Assembly (NCBI RefSeq): GCF_022605725.1
Contig: NC_065554.1
Location: 5,103,100-5,167,099 of the forward strand
Length of the DNA stretch: 64,000 bases
Reading direction: 5' to 3'
From: Anthonomus grandis grandis
Lineage: Eukaryota > Arthropoda > Insecta > Coleoptera > Curculionidae
The notes under the pieces were generated by a model. The model saw only the letters and a program-made list of their open reading frames with translations. It did no database searches and was not told the origin of the DNA. A program made the translations under genes and the position numbers. Below, one piece after another: positions 50,880 through 61,270 of the stretch (its first letter is position 1; the number at the start of each line of letters is the position of its first letter).

Positions 50880-51726
50880 ATAGTGGAAGCTTAATTAATT
50901 CTATTCGTAAAGTGCGTCCAATATAACGTGGATATAATGTTTCTAATTCATCTACGGTAAAAAGAATAATCAAAAAATTTGAATGTACTAGTTTGGTTAG
51001 TAATAATCACGCTACGAGCTGATAGCGGTCGGTTAGAACAAAACATCACAGCAGTTCGTAAGAGTGTGACAGAAGACAGGACAGATTTTTCAATTGTCAT
51101 CAATTGTCATTGAGCAAAAGAATTCGAGATTTCAACAGGTACTTTTTAGCGAATTCGTACTAAAGATTTACAGCTACATGCCTACAAAATACATCTGACT
51201 AAACTACTTCTGTCAGCAGACCATGTACAGCGAAGCAAATTTACCAATTGAATCCTTGAGTAATAACTGCTGCTCATTTTCACCTCGATAGCTTCGTTAA
51301 TAGGCAAAACGGTTGCATTCGGGGATTAGCTCAATACACGAATGATGTATCAGTGATGCAAACAATGCATGCAAACATGATGCAAACAATGCATCCTTAA
51401 AGCGTCACTGTATGATGTGCATTATGGTCTGAAGGAATAATTGGATAGTTTTGAATCAATTAATCTTGACGACATGTGGTTTTAGCAGGACAGGGCCACA
51501 TGTTTTACCATTCGTGAAACATGGATGATCTTTCACGATTTTGCTCCTGATTTGGTGACCAAAATTGCCCTTCACGCCCTTGCGATTTAATTTTCTTTGC
51601 CTTTAGACTTCTGGCTGTGGTGTTATCTAAAGTCACAAATTAATAACGATAAGCCTGCAACAATTGAAGCGTTGATTTTTCGAAACGTTTCATTGAACCC
51701 TGTTTCAATGAAATACCAGCACATGT
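50880..51726 (+). pseudogene. second-family mariner-type transposase, heavily decayed
   Basis: The phrases are in the right order: KFECTSLV (HTH), VRKSVTEDRTDFSI, a TKDLQLHAYKIHLTKLLL stretch, DHVQRSKFTN, LNTRMMYQ, INLDDMWF-x-QDRATCFTIRET (the second catalytic Asp box, normally QDGATCHT), DFAPDLVTKI and PLDFWLWCYLKSQ (third Asp box) with NDKPATIEAL. This is the mariner-type family common in arthropods whose catalytic boxes read FQQDGATCHT and TPLDFWLWG. The spacing of the last two Asp is again about 41. There are many stops. The left terminus may be near 50760 (AGTGTTTCAGTAAGCGCGC). The right end abuts the next transposon. Confidence 0.65.
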
Positions 51727-51729
51727 ATA

Positions 51730-53013
51730 CAGGGTGATTTTTAAGTTGATACTTTTTTTTAACTGTGTATAGAACTCGGTAAAATACACAATTTTTTCAA
51801 ATAACTTTTTTCGATACACTTAAAAACAAGGGACATACAGAATAAAAAAAGTGAATATGGGTTTGTTTTTCATCGTCTGTTTATGTTTAGTTTTTGCTCG
51901 AATTTTTGTATTATCGATCACGCATTGTACTGATCAGTTAGTCTTAGACACTTTTGGTTTATTGTTGTTAATTTTAAATTTGCAAATCCTAAAAATGGCA
52001 CATCGTTATGAAAACAATGAACTTGTGGATATGTTGCTAGGCTATATGTTGGCTAGGGATACTGGCGATTTACGGGAACATCGTGGAGGGCATGCAGGAA
52101 GAGGAAGGAGACCTGAAAATGTTCATAGGGAAGAACAAATTTTAAATCTCATAGAAGAAGATCCAACAACAAGTACTCGAGTTGTTGCAGGGCAGGTCGG
52201 ATTAAGTCAAACAAAAGTATGGACAACATTGCGCGAGAATCAATTTAATCCCTTTCACGTTCAACGTGTCCAAGCGCTACTGCCTGAAGACTTCCCCCGC
52301 AGAGTTCAGTTCTGTGAATGGTTCCTACAACAACATGAAAATGATCAACATTTTTCGAACAAAATTTTAGCCATGGACGAGGCAACATTCACCCGAAACG
52401 GAATTAACAATTTTTGAAATACGCATGTTTGGTCTGTTGATAATCCCCACGCATTTCGCAGAACCAATTTTAAACACCGCTTTTCTGCTAATGTGTGGGC
52501 AGGAATTGTGAATGGGATACTTGTTGGACCATTTATCTTAGCAGACCGTTTGACGAGCGATGTTTATTTGGACTTTTTGCAAAATAATCTGCCTGTTCTG
52601 TTAGAAGGCGTGCCACTGAATATCAGGCAAGCTATGTGGCTCCTGTAGGATGGAGCACCTGCCCATTTTAGACGAGAAGTGAAAGAATTTTTGGATATAA
52701 GTTACCCAAATCGGTGGATTGGCCGAAATGGACCAGTTGCATGGCCACCAAGGTCGTCCTAAATCCATGTGACTCTTTTTTGTGGGGGTATATGAAAAGT
52801 TTAGTTTTCAAGATGCCTATCGACACACAAGAAGAACTAATAGCACGTATTGAGCAGACTGCGGCAACAGTTAGACAAAAACCGATTTCTCTATTGCGTG
52901 CCGTTACGGAACAGTGGTTACGTCGAGCAAATCGTTGTGTTGAAGTTAATGGTGACAATACACAGAGTTCTATACACAGTCCAAAAAAAAGTATCAACTT
53001 AAAAATCACCCCG
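51730..53013 (+). mobile_element. mariner-type (DD41D-like) transposon, 1.28 kb
   Basis: The left terminus CAGGGTGATTTTTAAGTTGA (51730) and right terminus TCAACTTAAAAATCACCCCG (53013) are inverted and flanked by TA (51728-51729, 53014-53015). The inverted similarity extends about 50 bp to CTGTGTATAGAACTC. One transposase pseudogene fills the element. Compact size and short ends contrast with the long-armed relatives at 4.6 and 13.9 kb. It lies directly beside the decayed transposase at 50.9-51.7 kb and a dispersed repeat. Confidence 0.85.
51995..53000 (+). pseudogene. DDE transposase of the 51.7-53.0 kb element
   Basis: ATG at 51995 (AAAAATGGCAC) starts MAHRYENNELVDMLLGYMLA. An internal piece of the usual first HTH is missing, since residues jump to a basic GRGRRPENVH linker. 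DPTTSTRVVAGQVGLSQTKV is the second HTH, then ILAMDEATFTRNG (first Asp), FSANVWAGIVNGILVGPFIL, a TAG before DGAPAHF (second Asp), NRWIGRNGPVAWPPRSS and, after a frameshift, CDSFLWGYMKSLVFKM (third Asp). TGA at 52415 replaces Trp, TAG at 52648 replaces Gln, and a small deletion lies near 52758. All three catalytic Asp codons survive. Only a few lesions stand between this and an open frame, so it is younger than the others. Confidence 0.8.
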
Positions 53014-53027
53014 TATAATAACGTTAT

Positions 53028-53590
53028 TAAAAATTTTGTCAAAAAGGTACCTATATGCCAGCAAAGCTGTGGCATCCATTTACAAAATATTTTGATTCAT
53101 ACATAATTGGCAAATTTATATGTTTTAAATCAATACATATTTCAATACTTTACTACAGAAAATCACGTTTTATTGAATACTGGAATTTTGCGCTCTTATT
53201 GACATACCCTTTATAACCCATTTCAAAACAAGCAATTTTTAAGGATCGCAAGGAAATAATCTGTCAAATATTATTAGACTTATCGTCTATATAAAATGAA
53301 AAATATTTTAAAACGATTAAGGAATAAAAAGAAAAGGCAGTGGAAATATATGATAGAAAAAATGGTTTGGTATAATTTTGATTAGTGTTATGAATAAAAT
53401 TTTATTAGAAAACCAGGTTTTTGAGATAGGAAAGCATCATATAAATAATGAAATGCGGTAAATAAATAAACATACAACTTAGAACTGGTACTGGTCATTG
53501 TACGGATCAATATTCTCAACCGTATAAAATGTACATATATTACGATACTTGAGGTTTATTTTATTGTATCAACGATTAATATGTAATGTT
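53028..53590 (+). repeat. ~0.53-kb dispersed repeat, copy 2
   Basis: Same family and orientation as 46755-47290. Its left side is cut by the transposon ending at 53013. The frame equivalent to copy 1's 82 codons contains a stop (PL-stop-PISK). Confidence 0.75.
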
Positions 53591-53780
53591 TTTTAATTTA
53601 ATTAAATTGAATTCAAATTAATTTTTTTTTAATATTTTAATTTCTTTTGATTTAAATTAAACGTTAAATTAGCTTCTTTTGTCAGTATTCTCAAGTAATA
53701 CATAAGAAACACACATACAAAGACGCATTTTATTTAGGAGCTTCTAAGAACGTATCAAAGGTTATTGCTATTTTTTACAG

Positions 53781-53879
53781 GCAAATGTTCCAGGATCGCC
53801 ACTCCGCCATGTCTGTGACACGAACACATGTAAATTCCAGGCCAAGCTCCGTTCTCTGTGTAACACAATATTTCGTTAA
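53781..53879 (+). other. possible terminal exon with three cysteines (weak)
   Basis: A pyrimidine-rich acceptor-like TTGCTATTTTTTACAG precedes a 32-codon open frame in a locally GC-richer block. Its translation includes SPLRHVCDTNTCKFQAKLRS followed by LCNTIFR and a stop. The Cys pattern is C-x4-C-x9-C. I recognise no family. The case rests on the acceptor, the composition and a plausible-looking small peptide. It may be chance or a TE scrap. Confidence 0.15.
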
Positions 53880-54709
53880 TCTCCCGCTGCTTCGTCTACA
53901 GCCCCCAGCTTGGTATTTGGTTTATTTTTAATCTAAATAATATCGCTGGGATACGACACGAGTTTATTATATACGTCATAATGAGTCTTTTGTTTATTAA
54001 ACCCCTAGCAGAGCGGCGACGGATATTCTGTGTATGATTATGTGTCGATGGGTTGGTTGGTGTGTTTTGCTTTAGTAATCGGTTCGTATATTGAAAAACT
54101 GAAAGGTGCGTTAAAAAAAGTACCTGTTTTATAAAACACATTTTTGCGTTAATTCATTATGAAAAAAAAAACAATTTTTATTTGTTCGTGAAACAGATTT
54201 TATTTACTCTGTTCGTTTTTTTTTTAATTTTATTTACCTATAAATTTACAAACTGATTACAAAGTGATACATGCTGATAAAAATGCTTAAACCTATACAT
54301 AAAAAATACACGAAAGACACCTTACTAAAACATGTTATAAATTATAGTTGCTATCAAAAAGTGAACATTTACTTGACTTGACACAAAATGAATAAAGAAA
54401 AATTCATTTCAATTATAAATTGGGTTTTTGCAGAGCAAATCTACCAATTTCCGATTTTCAGTTCCAAAGGATTTCCGATTTTCAGTTCTTTTGAGTTCAG
54501 TTGATAGGTGATTATATATTTTTAATGGCATAATATAGGAACTTTTAATAGTAGCAGTTAAACAAAAAGCAAATATATTTATATTAAAATTAGTTCTAAA
54601 TGGAGTTGTAAGGCATATCCTCTACTAGAACGAAAGAATTTACATTATTTTAAATGTACAGATAAAACATCTTTAAACTGGAAAATAGTGGAGGACACGA
54701 TTCCTTTTA
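53880..54709. other. unassigned sequence
   Basis: A GC-richer part up to about 54090, then AT-rich. A tandem TTCCGATTTTCAGTTC phrase occurs twice near 54450-54490. No coding region recognised. Confidence 0.35.
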
Positions 54710-57700
54710 AAGCTTTTTTTTTTGGTTTTTTTTTGTTGGTGCTCACCCCGATATACATCTATACTACCCAGCCTAGCACGTCCTACCAACCGGTACAGGT
54801 CTTTCGCTGCTGTGGTGCTTCTGGATCCAATGTGTCTCTTAAATATCTCTCAAATGTAAGGAGGTCTTTAGTAATTTTTCGTCTATTTTAAAGTTCATAA
54901 ACGGAATTTTCCCTCTTCATCTGTCTCATTTCTATCCAGGGAGCTTAATATTTCCTTTTCAGGCAGTCCCTGATCTCACTGCGGAGTGTGCTTCTTGGAA
55001 CTTTGAACTAGTGCAGGTTCCGGTCTTTTCTTGCTAGTTCATCGGCTTTTTTATTACCTGGAATACCTATATATAACTGCGGTCTCCTAACGTTTTAAGT
55101 TCTATAAGGCATTCCCAAACCAGCTTTGATCTAACCCTAGGGTTCGATAAGGCCCTTAGAGGGGCTTGGCTATCTATTAATGTTATGATCCGCTTATTAA
55201 TGTATGCTCTCCTAATGTTTTTCCTAGCACATTCTAGTATCGTAAATAGTTATGTCTGAAAAACTCTGACGTATCTTCTAAGCGGACGAGACGTTTCATG
55301 TCTTAGTTTTTTTTTTTAATTCTAGCTCTAGTTCTCTTGTCAGTCTTGGATCAATCTGTGTATCAAATAGGATCTCCAGCTGGTCTGCGGTTGCTGTCAT
55401 TTAATTTTTTTCTTGTTCGAGATTCAACTTTCAATGAAGTGTGGAAGCAGTACTTTGGAATTATGTGATCCGAAATAATTCTTGATTTGATTGTCCCACA
55501 GATTCTTGATTTTATTTAGTCTTTTATAAAGTTATCTTGACCCATTCACTTCAGTTCCAGCTTTACTTCTTCTTTATCACCAAGTATAATGGTGGGAGGT
55601 TAAGAAGAACTTCCATGGATGCGTTTGGTATAGATTTAATGGCTCTTGCTATTCATAGATATGCGACATTTTGCATTTTGCTTAACTTAAGCCGTGCTCC
55701 TACTTGCAGGGTTTTTGCCCACTACATTACTGCAGCATAATTTATAATGAGCACTACTACTCTGGTATAGTCCAGTGTACCATTTTCGGCTGTAATCCCT
55801 ATATTTGCCCATGCATGCGTTTGGTCGTCAATAAAATTGGTTTTAATCGCTTAGTTACCTTGTCAAGATGTTGGTTCCAGCTTAATTTGGAGTCCATGAT
55901 AATCTCTAGACATTTTATCTCTCTAAACATAAATTTTTTTTTACCATGCAAGAATAGTGGTCCAAGGTCCTCATCAGTCTTTCATCTTTTGGTAAATGGT
56001 ACAATTGCGGATTTAAGGGAACTGATCTTAAGACCTTCCCTTACTGTCCAGTTTTTCAAGATGTTCAGAGCAGTTCGCATTCTTTCTCTCACTGTTGTAT
56101 TAAATTTTCCTTGGACTAGTATCACCAAGTCATTTGCAAATCCTAATTTTCTAAAGCCTTTTTCCTTAGTTTCAAAAACAGCTCGTTCATCATCATGATA
56201 GGCGACAGAACACTTACCTGTGGACATCCCTGAGTTACAAAGGCTTTCAGAGTTTCATCCAGCAGTTCGCATCTTAATGGCCTGCTTCTGAGCATGCAGT
56301 CTATCCACCTGCATGCTGTTTCATCTATTCCAAGTTTTACTGCGGTCCTTATAATAGACTCGAATGATGTATTATTAATGGCTCCTTTGACGACCAGAAA
56401 CGCAGCTAGTAACACCTCTTTGATTTCCAGAGTCTTCTTTACCATAGTTACGAGCCTATATAATAAAAACAAGTAAGGTAAACAAGACAGGCAAACCTAT
56501 GCTGGTAGATTTGCCTGCGGTGTAAGCACATTGGTCTTGCTGCAGAGGGTTATCAACTAATTCTTCACCCCCAATGTGTCTATCAAGCAGTTTTTCTAGT
56601 ATTTCAGAAGGAAAGACATAAAGCTTATTGGCCTGAAAGATTTCGTTTGAGAATAGTCAGTTTTTCTGGGCTTGGGAATAAAAGCAATCCGTACCGGCCT
56701 TCATCTCAAAGGGATATATTTATAGGCTACACTAACCCCTAATTCAGACAGTTTATTTATTAATACATCTGGTACTTCTTGTATCATTGCTGGAATGATT
56801 CCATCTGGGCCAGCAGACTTGTAGAACTCAAATGAGTTGATCGCCCATTTGATCTTTTCATTTTAGGCAGCTTTTTAGTCTTCTCGACGAGCTTTTTATT
56901 AAGGTTTTTCGGCACTGTCCTGGCTGCCAGTTATTATCACGCATCTTTTATAACGCATCCAGGAAAAGGTACTCGAAAAAGTTCGGTCAACGTTTCGCTC
57001 CTGTGATTGTATACTCATCGTCGTCTCTGCATAGGGAACTAATCGTGCTTCTTGGCAAGAACTTGACAATAAATAGTTTTCATAGCACTTATTGATAGTA
57101 TTAGTCAGTCTCTCCACCTATTTATTAAGTCTCTTTTTATTCCTTTTCATTTACACTAACTCGAACTAGCTCGTAATCGAGTTCTACTTTAAAGTTTTAA
57201 AAGTTATCCCAATCGTTTTTTTTTTGGAATTTTGATACGTTGTTATTTCCCGGTCAACACTATGGTCGGAGCAACTCTCCAGAGATACATGGTACTAATA
57301 ATAGAATTATTTTTGTAATAAGTACATTCAGTTAAGTTTATAACCTCACTTCTTTGTCTTGCGACAAAAGTGGGGTTATTTTAAGGTTATTTTGAGGTTA
57401 CCTTAGTGTACAATGTCTAAGTTGTTGGCCACGTTGACTCACCTCTAGGGTTCGCGTTGGTGCTCCCCCAAATCTAATGGTGTGCATCTGCATTACATCT
57501 TAGAATCAGCTAAGTTCCTGATTGACTGCAGCTTGTTGCTAATCTCTCTATAGTCTGAAGATATGCCGATTCAAGTACAAAGTCCTGCGGGTTCGCCTTC
57601 TTATTTATTATTCTCACTGCTAACTAGGTCCCTAGAACAAAAGAGACTCATGGACAGTACTTGAAAGTTTTTCTTAGCAAGAATAGCGGTGCTTGGTCTG

Positions 57701-57920
57701 TCGTGGAACCTACCATCGATAAGTGTTATATCGACACTCCCAAGACGTCTTATTACCTACTTGTTAGTCAAGTGCTTTTGAGTTAGGACAATGTCAAGTC
57801 ACTTCATTGCCCTGTAGGGAGTGCTGCAGGTGCTGCCCTACTGCAGTGCAGGTTAATCTGCACGACCCTCATCTATCGGTTCTTCTGGGTTCCGTTATTT
57901 AAGGGTCACGCTCCCTAGTT
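54710..57920 (-). pseudogene. R1/LOA-type LINE ORF2 (endonuclease, RT, C-terminal region), decayed
   Basis: From right to left: an endonuclease starting RVVQINLHCSRAA (57860), SVDITLIDGRFHDRP-like remnants, NPQDFVLESAYL and NADAHH (57450-57500, the D-A-N-A-H-H box). The linker is RLTNTINKCYENYLLSSSCQ and EARLVP (57110-57040). RT has SPGPDGIIPA-like, FRPISF, DNPLQQDQCAYTAGKSTS (56560-56500), VTQGCPQVSVLSPIM (56250-56200) and LGFANDLVILVQGKF (catalytic YADD now FAND). LSWNQHLDKVTKR and KRMHGQ follow. T-runs at 54709-54742 are its poly(A) tail on the + strand. Related to R1/Waldo/LOA-type LINEs. Frameshifts are frequent. Confidence 0.8.
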
Positions 57921-57924
57921 GGTA

Positions 57925-59160
57925 ATAAACTCAAACTCAAACTCAAACTCAAAAATGCTTTATTGTCAATATAAACATAGAAGTTGTAGACAAAGCCAAT
58001 AGACTGTACATTAAATGAATAAAAACGAGAAACTAATTTAAAATAAAATAAAATTATATAAAACTTTGAAAAATACTTAAATGCTAATCATTAAAAAATT
58101 CACTTAAACTATAGTACGCTTTACTAGCAAGAAATATTTTCGTCCTTGTACGTAGGCTTTTTTCAGTCTTAAGTTGTCTTATTTCTAGTGGAAGTTTATT
58201 AAACAGCTTTCTACCTCCATATATGATAGAGCTACGGACAAGTTCAAAATGAGGTAGCCTCAACAAATAATTTTGTCGCGTATTATAGCGGCTTCCTAAG
58301 TGGAGTTCCTGTTTATATTTTCTAAAATCTAAGCAAACTGTTTCCAAAATAAAGATACAACACAGGGTTAAAATATTATGACTTACAAAAAGCGGGCGAC
58401 ATGAGTCACGAGGCTTGGCCCCACATAGATATCTAATGGCCCTTTTCTGGAGTACAAACACTGAACTAAAAAGTGAATTTGAACATGAACCCCAAAAGCA
58501 AATTCCATATCGAAGGTGCGATTCGATAATCGCGAAGTATGCAGATCTGGCGATGGAGAAATTAAGACTGGTGGCAATAACTCTTAGGGGGTAGCAGCCT
58601 GATGAGACTTTTCTACATACATTCACAATATGGTCTTTAAATTTAAGGAACTTGTCTATGGAAAGACCCAAAAACTTACTGAACGGTGGCATGGTGATGG
58701 CTTCATTATTCAAACATATATCATTTGTATTACATTTAAAATTAAGGATATTTGTTTTGGAAACATTAAATGTTAAAAAATTTGCATCACACCAGTCTTT
58801 TATTTTTAACAAATCTGCACGTATATTGGCATCCATTTGAGAAATATCAGAGTCATGCCAGAGGATGGTGGTATCATTGGCAAACAATATAAATTTGCCA
58901 GTTACCTGCAGTTGTGGCAGATCGTTCACATAAATGAGAAAAAGTAAAGGACCCAGTACTGATCCTTGCGGAACACCCACATTTATATTAAGATCCTTAG
59001 AGATACCACCATTAAATTTGACAGCCTGGACACGATTTGATAGGTAGGAACGAAACCACTCAAGGGCAGTTCCTCTGAAACCATAGAGCTCCAGTTTCAT
59101 CAGCAGCACTCTAGCCTCTGAAGCCTGCTTTCTCCAAAGCCTTGTATTATATCGCATGCA
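57925..59160 (-). mobile_element. LINE with (TTTGAG)n tail inserted in the R1/LOA-type LINE
   Basis: This 1.24-kb block on the minus strand holds the RT C-terminal two-thirds of a different LINE plus a short 3' UTR. It ends AATAAAGCATTTTTGAG and four tandem TTTGAG units (57953-57930). To its right is an ORF1-like frame of the R1/LOA LINE, and to its left that LINE's ORF2 endonuclease begins, so it sits at the ORF1/ORF2 boundary. It is 5'-truncated. No clear TSD is seen beyond a CTAGG-like match. Confidence 0.7.
58084..59157 (-). CDS. LINE reverse transcriptase C-terminal part, open but catalytically altered
   Basis: A 357-codon uninterrupted frame. The first Met at 59157 lies close to the junction of the truncated copy and is not a natural start. 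Domains: RT palm from residue ~20 with LELYGFRGTALEWFRSYLSN, VGVPQGSVLGPLLFLIYVND (motif with GVPQG), and KFILFANDTTILW, where the catalytic Y/F-A-D-D has become F-A-N-D. Then DWCDANFLTFNVSKTNIL and FLGLSIDKFLKFKDHI (thumb). The C-terminal region has LRYGICFWGSC, VFVLQKRAIRYLCG and IRQLKTEKSLRTRTK, typical of CR1/Jockey-like ORF2. No stops despite a dead active site suggests a fairly young, 5'-truncated copy. Confidence 0.75.
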   Translation of the reverse strand: MRYNTRLWRKQASEARVLLMKLELYGFRGTALEWFRSYLSNRVQAVKFNGGISKDLNINVGVPQGSVLGPLLFLIYVNDLPQLQVTGKFILFANDTTILWHDSDISQMDANIRADLLKIKDWCDANFLTFNVSKTNILNFKCNTNDICLNNEAITMPPFSKFLGLSIDKFLKFKDHIVNVCRKVSSGCYPLRVIATSLNFSIARSAYFAIIESHLRYGICFWGSCSNSLFSSVFVLQKRAIRYLCGAKPRDSCRPLFVSHNILTLCCIFILETVCLDFRKYKQELHLGSRYNTRQNYLLRLPHFELVRSSIIYGGRKLFNKLPLEIRQLKTEKSLRTRTKIFLASKAYYSLSEFFND

Positions 59161-59660
59161 GTGAGTAGCCTAGGGTTTGTCCTTTTTCCTCTATCTTGCG
59201 GCTCAGGAGATGCCAGTCTTCTGTTTTCAAGTCCGTGCTCTGTGCCTTAAGACAGATCCTAAGTCTTTCTTTTTTGGCATGGTTGGGGATCCAGCCGATG
59301 GCCTTTATTCTCTTAGCTAGGTCCTTGGCCTCAATAGCTTAAAGCTCAACCCTCTCCAACATATTCTTGAATCTGCCGATGGTCGTCGATAGCCACTTCT
59401 TAGTGGAGAACGACGCCTCCAGGAATTATACTGGATTCTGGCCGGACGGATTCTCCTAGTCTACCTTCTACCTGACTCAGGAATGTTTTCGTGTACCTAA
59501 GATCTATTACCGCCATTTTGATTTCCGCCACATTGTCCCTGTAGCTGCCAGTCCGGACATTGGTACTCCTGGACCGCTTTGACACCTGTTTACTTGACGG
59601 CGGAGTCGACAAGTCTAAGTGTGGTTTCTTGCGTCACTGACTCTCCTGTGCCTTCTCCGT
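59161..59660 (-). pseudogene. ORF1 (gag-like) remnant of the R1/LOA-type LINE
   Basis: The minus-strand frame at 59612-59400 has KQVSKRSRSTNVRTGSYRD then VAEIKMAVIDLRYTKTFLSQ. After a stop and frameshift, KAIGWIPNHAKKERLRICLK and EDWHLLSRKIEEKGQTLGYS reach 59161. The pattern '..W.P....ERLRICLKA...L...DW..L.RK.E..GQTL.Y' resembles a domain at the end of ORF1-like proteins in R1/LOA-group LINEs. It is on the same strand as, and in the right order for, the ORF2 at 54.7-57.9 kb, from which it is separated by the inserted LINE. Confidence 0.5.
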
Positions 59661-59996
59661 TGGGCAGTTCTTTGGCTATTTTGTAGTTTAAGCCTTTTTT
59701 TCTTTAAGGAAGAAAAGAGGTGCGCGTCCGTAAGAGAGGAAGGCTTCAAAAAGCATTTTTCTGAATTTTTTGCGCAATTAGCACACATTCATTCTTGTGC
59801 AATCATCCCAAGATAAGTTAACAAAGAGCAAACATGAGCCTAATAATAACATTTTTTTTTGGTAACAACACTTCTTAGTCTCCAAATAACAAAGTTATGA
59901 GTCCTGACTAAGTATACTATTAATCTTAACTCCTAGAAAATTCGAGCTCACATGACTTATATCACCACCATCAATACTTAAAACCATAGACTTAAG

Positions 59997-60075
59997 ACGT
60001 ATTTTAGCCTTTATTTAGTACGTCTCATCGACGTACTTTAGCCTTTATTTAGGACGTCCTAACGACGTCTCTTAA
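59997..60075. repeat. short tandem repeat, ~36-bp unit, two copies plus a partial
   Basis: GACGTAYTTTAGCCTTTATTTAG.ACGTC occurs twice in tandem and is followed by further ACGTC words up to 60095. Its origin is unknown. Confidence 0.6.
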
Positions 60076-60311
60076 AACGTCATTTTGAATGTGACTTTTG
60101 TATGTCAATTTAAGGTCGTAAGGATGTCAAAATGACTCAAATTTGGTCATAAAGACCAAAAAGTACGAAAATTAATAATAGATAATTAGTAGTAAAATTA
60201 ATAATAGATTATAGACAAGTTGCAGGAGCACGACAAATTAAGTTGTACATACGTTTCAGTATATCTATCAGATCTTGACGGGATAGTGCCGTAGGTTTTT
60301 TTAAATTTTGT

Positions 60312-60360
60312 TATCAGACGGCTACTTTATAAGTTTATAAAGTAGTATAAGCCGTCTGAT
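60312..60360. repeat. 49-bp near-perfect palindrome
   Basis: ATCAGACGGCTACTTTATAA (60313-60332) pairs with TTATAAAGTA-[gtataa]-GCCGTCTGAT (60336-60360): 20-bp arms with a ~5-bp insertion in one arm and a 3-nt loop. It could be joined ends of a small DNA element or a hairpin-forming terminator-like end of a TE. Confidence 0.8.
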
Positions 60361-61268
60361 GCATCTATTTTTAATTTTTCTTTCCTTTTCCAGCGGTGGT
60401 TTGGCCCCCCACTAACAATCGGGGATGACTCAACGTTTAAAAGAAAAGAAACAAAGGAATAAAACTGCATGCTCTCTTTTATTAGTAATAAATGCTCCGT
60501 TGTTCACTGTTCAAATGCTTACTCTAAACTGAACTTCATTTACCTAAACTGCTTAACTGCGAATAATTGATTATTATTATTTTCGTGGTAAGTTTTTATA
60601 TTGCATTAGCAAACTTTTTATATAGACATTAAATTGAAACGGCATTAATCTCCTACTTATGCAAATGAAAAATGCCTTTGGAAATATTTATGAAATAAAC
60701 GTTAGTAGACAATCTGATCTTAGTGATTATTTGTTAGGTTGGACTTACTTTTTTATCAGAAAATTAAATCGCACAAAACATTTTTACAAATATGCCTTAT
60801 TATTCATTTTAAGTATTTGACCTTAATTCTAAATTACGTTAAATTACAACTTGAACAAGACCTTACTCCGGTAAAAATATGGACTATTACAATACCATAA
60901 CCGAACCATTTTTTTTTATCATAACCAATACCAAAGTCATTATAATTTGCGGTAGGTAAAAGAATAAAAACTAGCTTAGGAATAATAACCGGTACAAATG
61001 ATTCTTTTCTCGGGTTTATTCTTAACTTGCACCGTTAATGAACCGTTGAAGGTAGGTTTTTAGGTAAAGTACCGATTTATTATTATTAAAAAATATTCTT
61101 TGTAACTAAAAATTTTATGTATTAAAATCACCTCAAAGAAGTGGTATTTACCGATATCTGTAATTTGGTAACGCTTATTTAAAATATTTTTTTTTATTAA
61201 AGGATAAAGATAAGATAAAAGAAATTTATTTCCCAAAAAAATTAACAATATAGATAATTACTATTATA
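60361..61268. other. unassigned sequence
   Basis: A GC-rich phrase (GGTGGTTTGGCCCCCCACTA, about 60397) follows the palindrome. The rest is AT-rich with nothing recognised. Confidence 0.35.
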
Positions 61269-61270
61269 TA

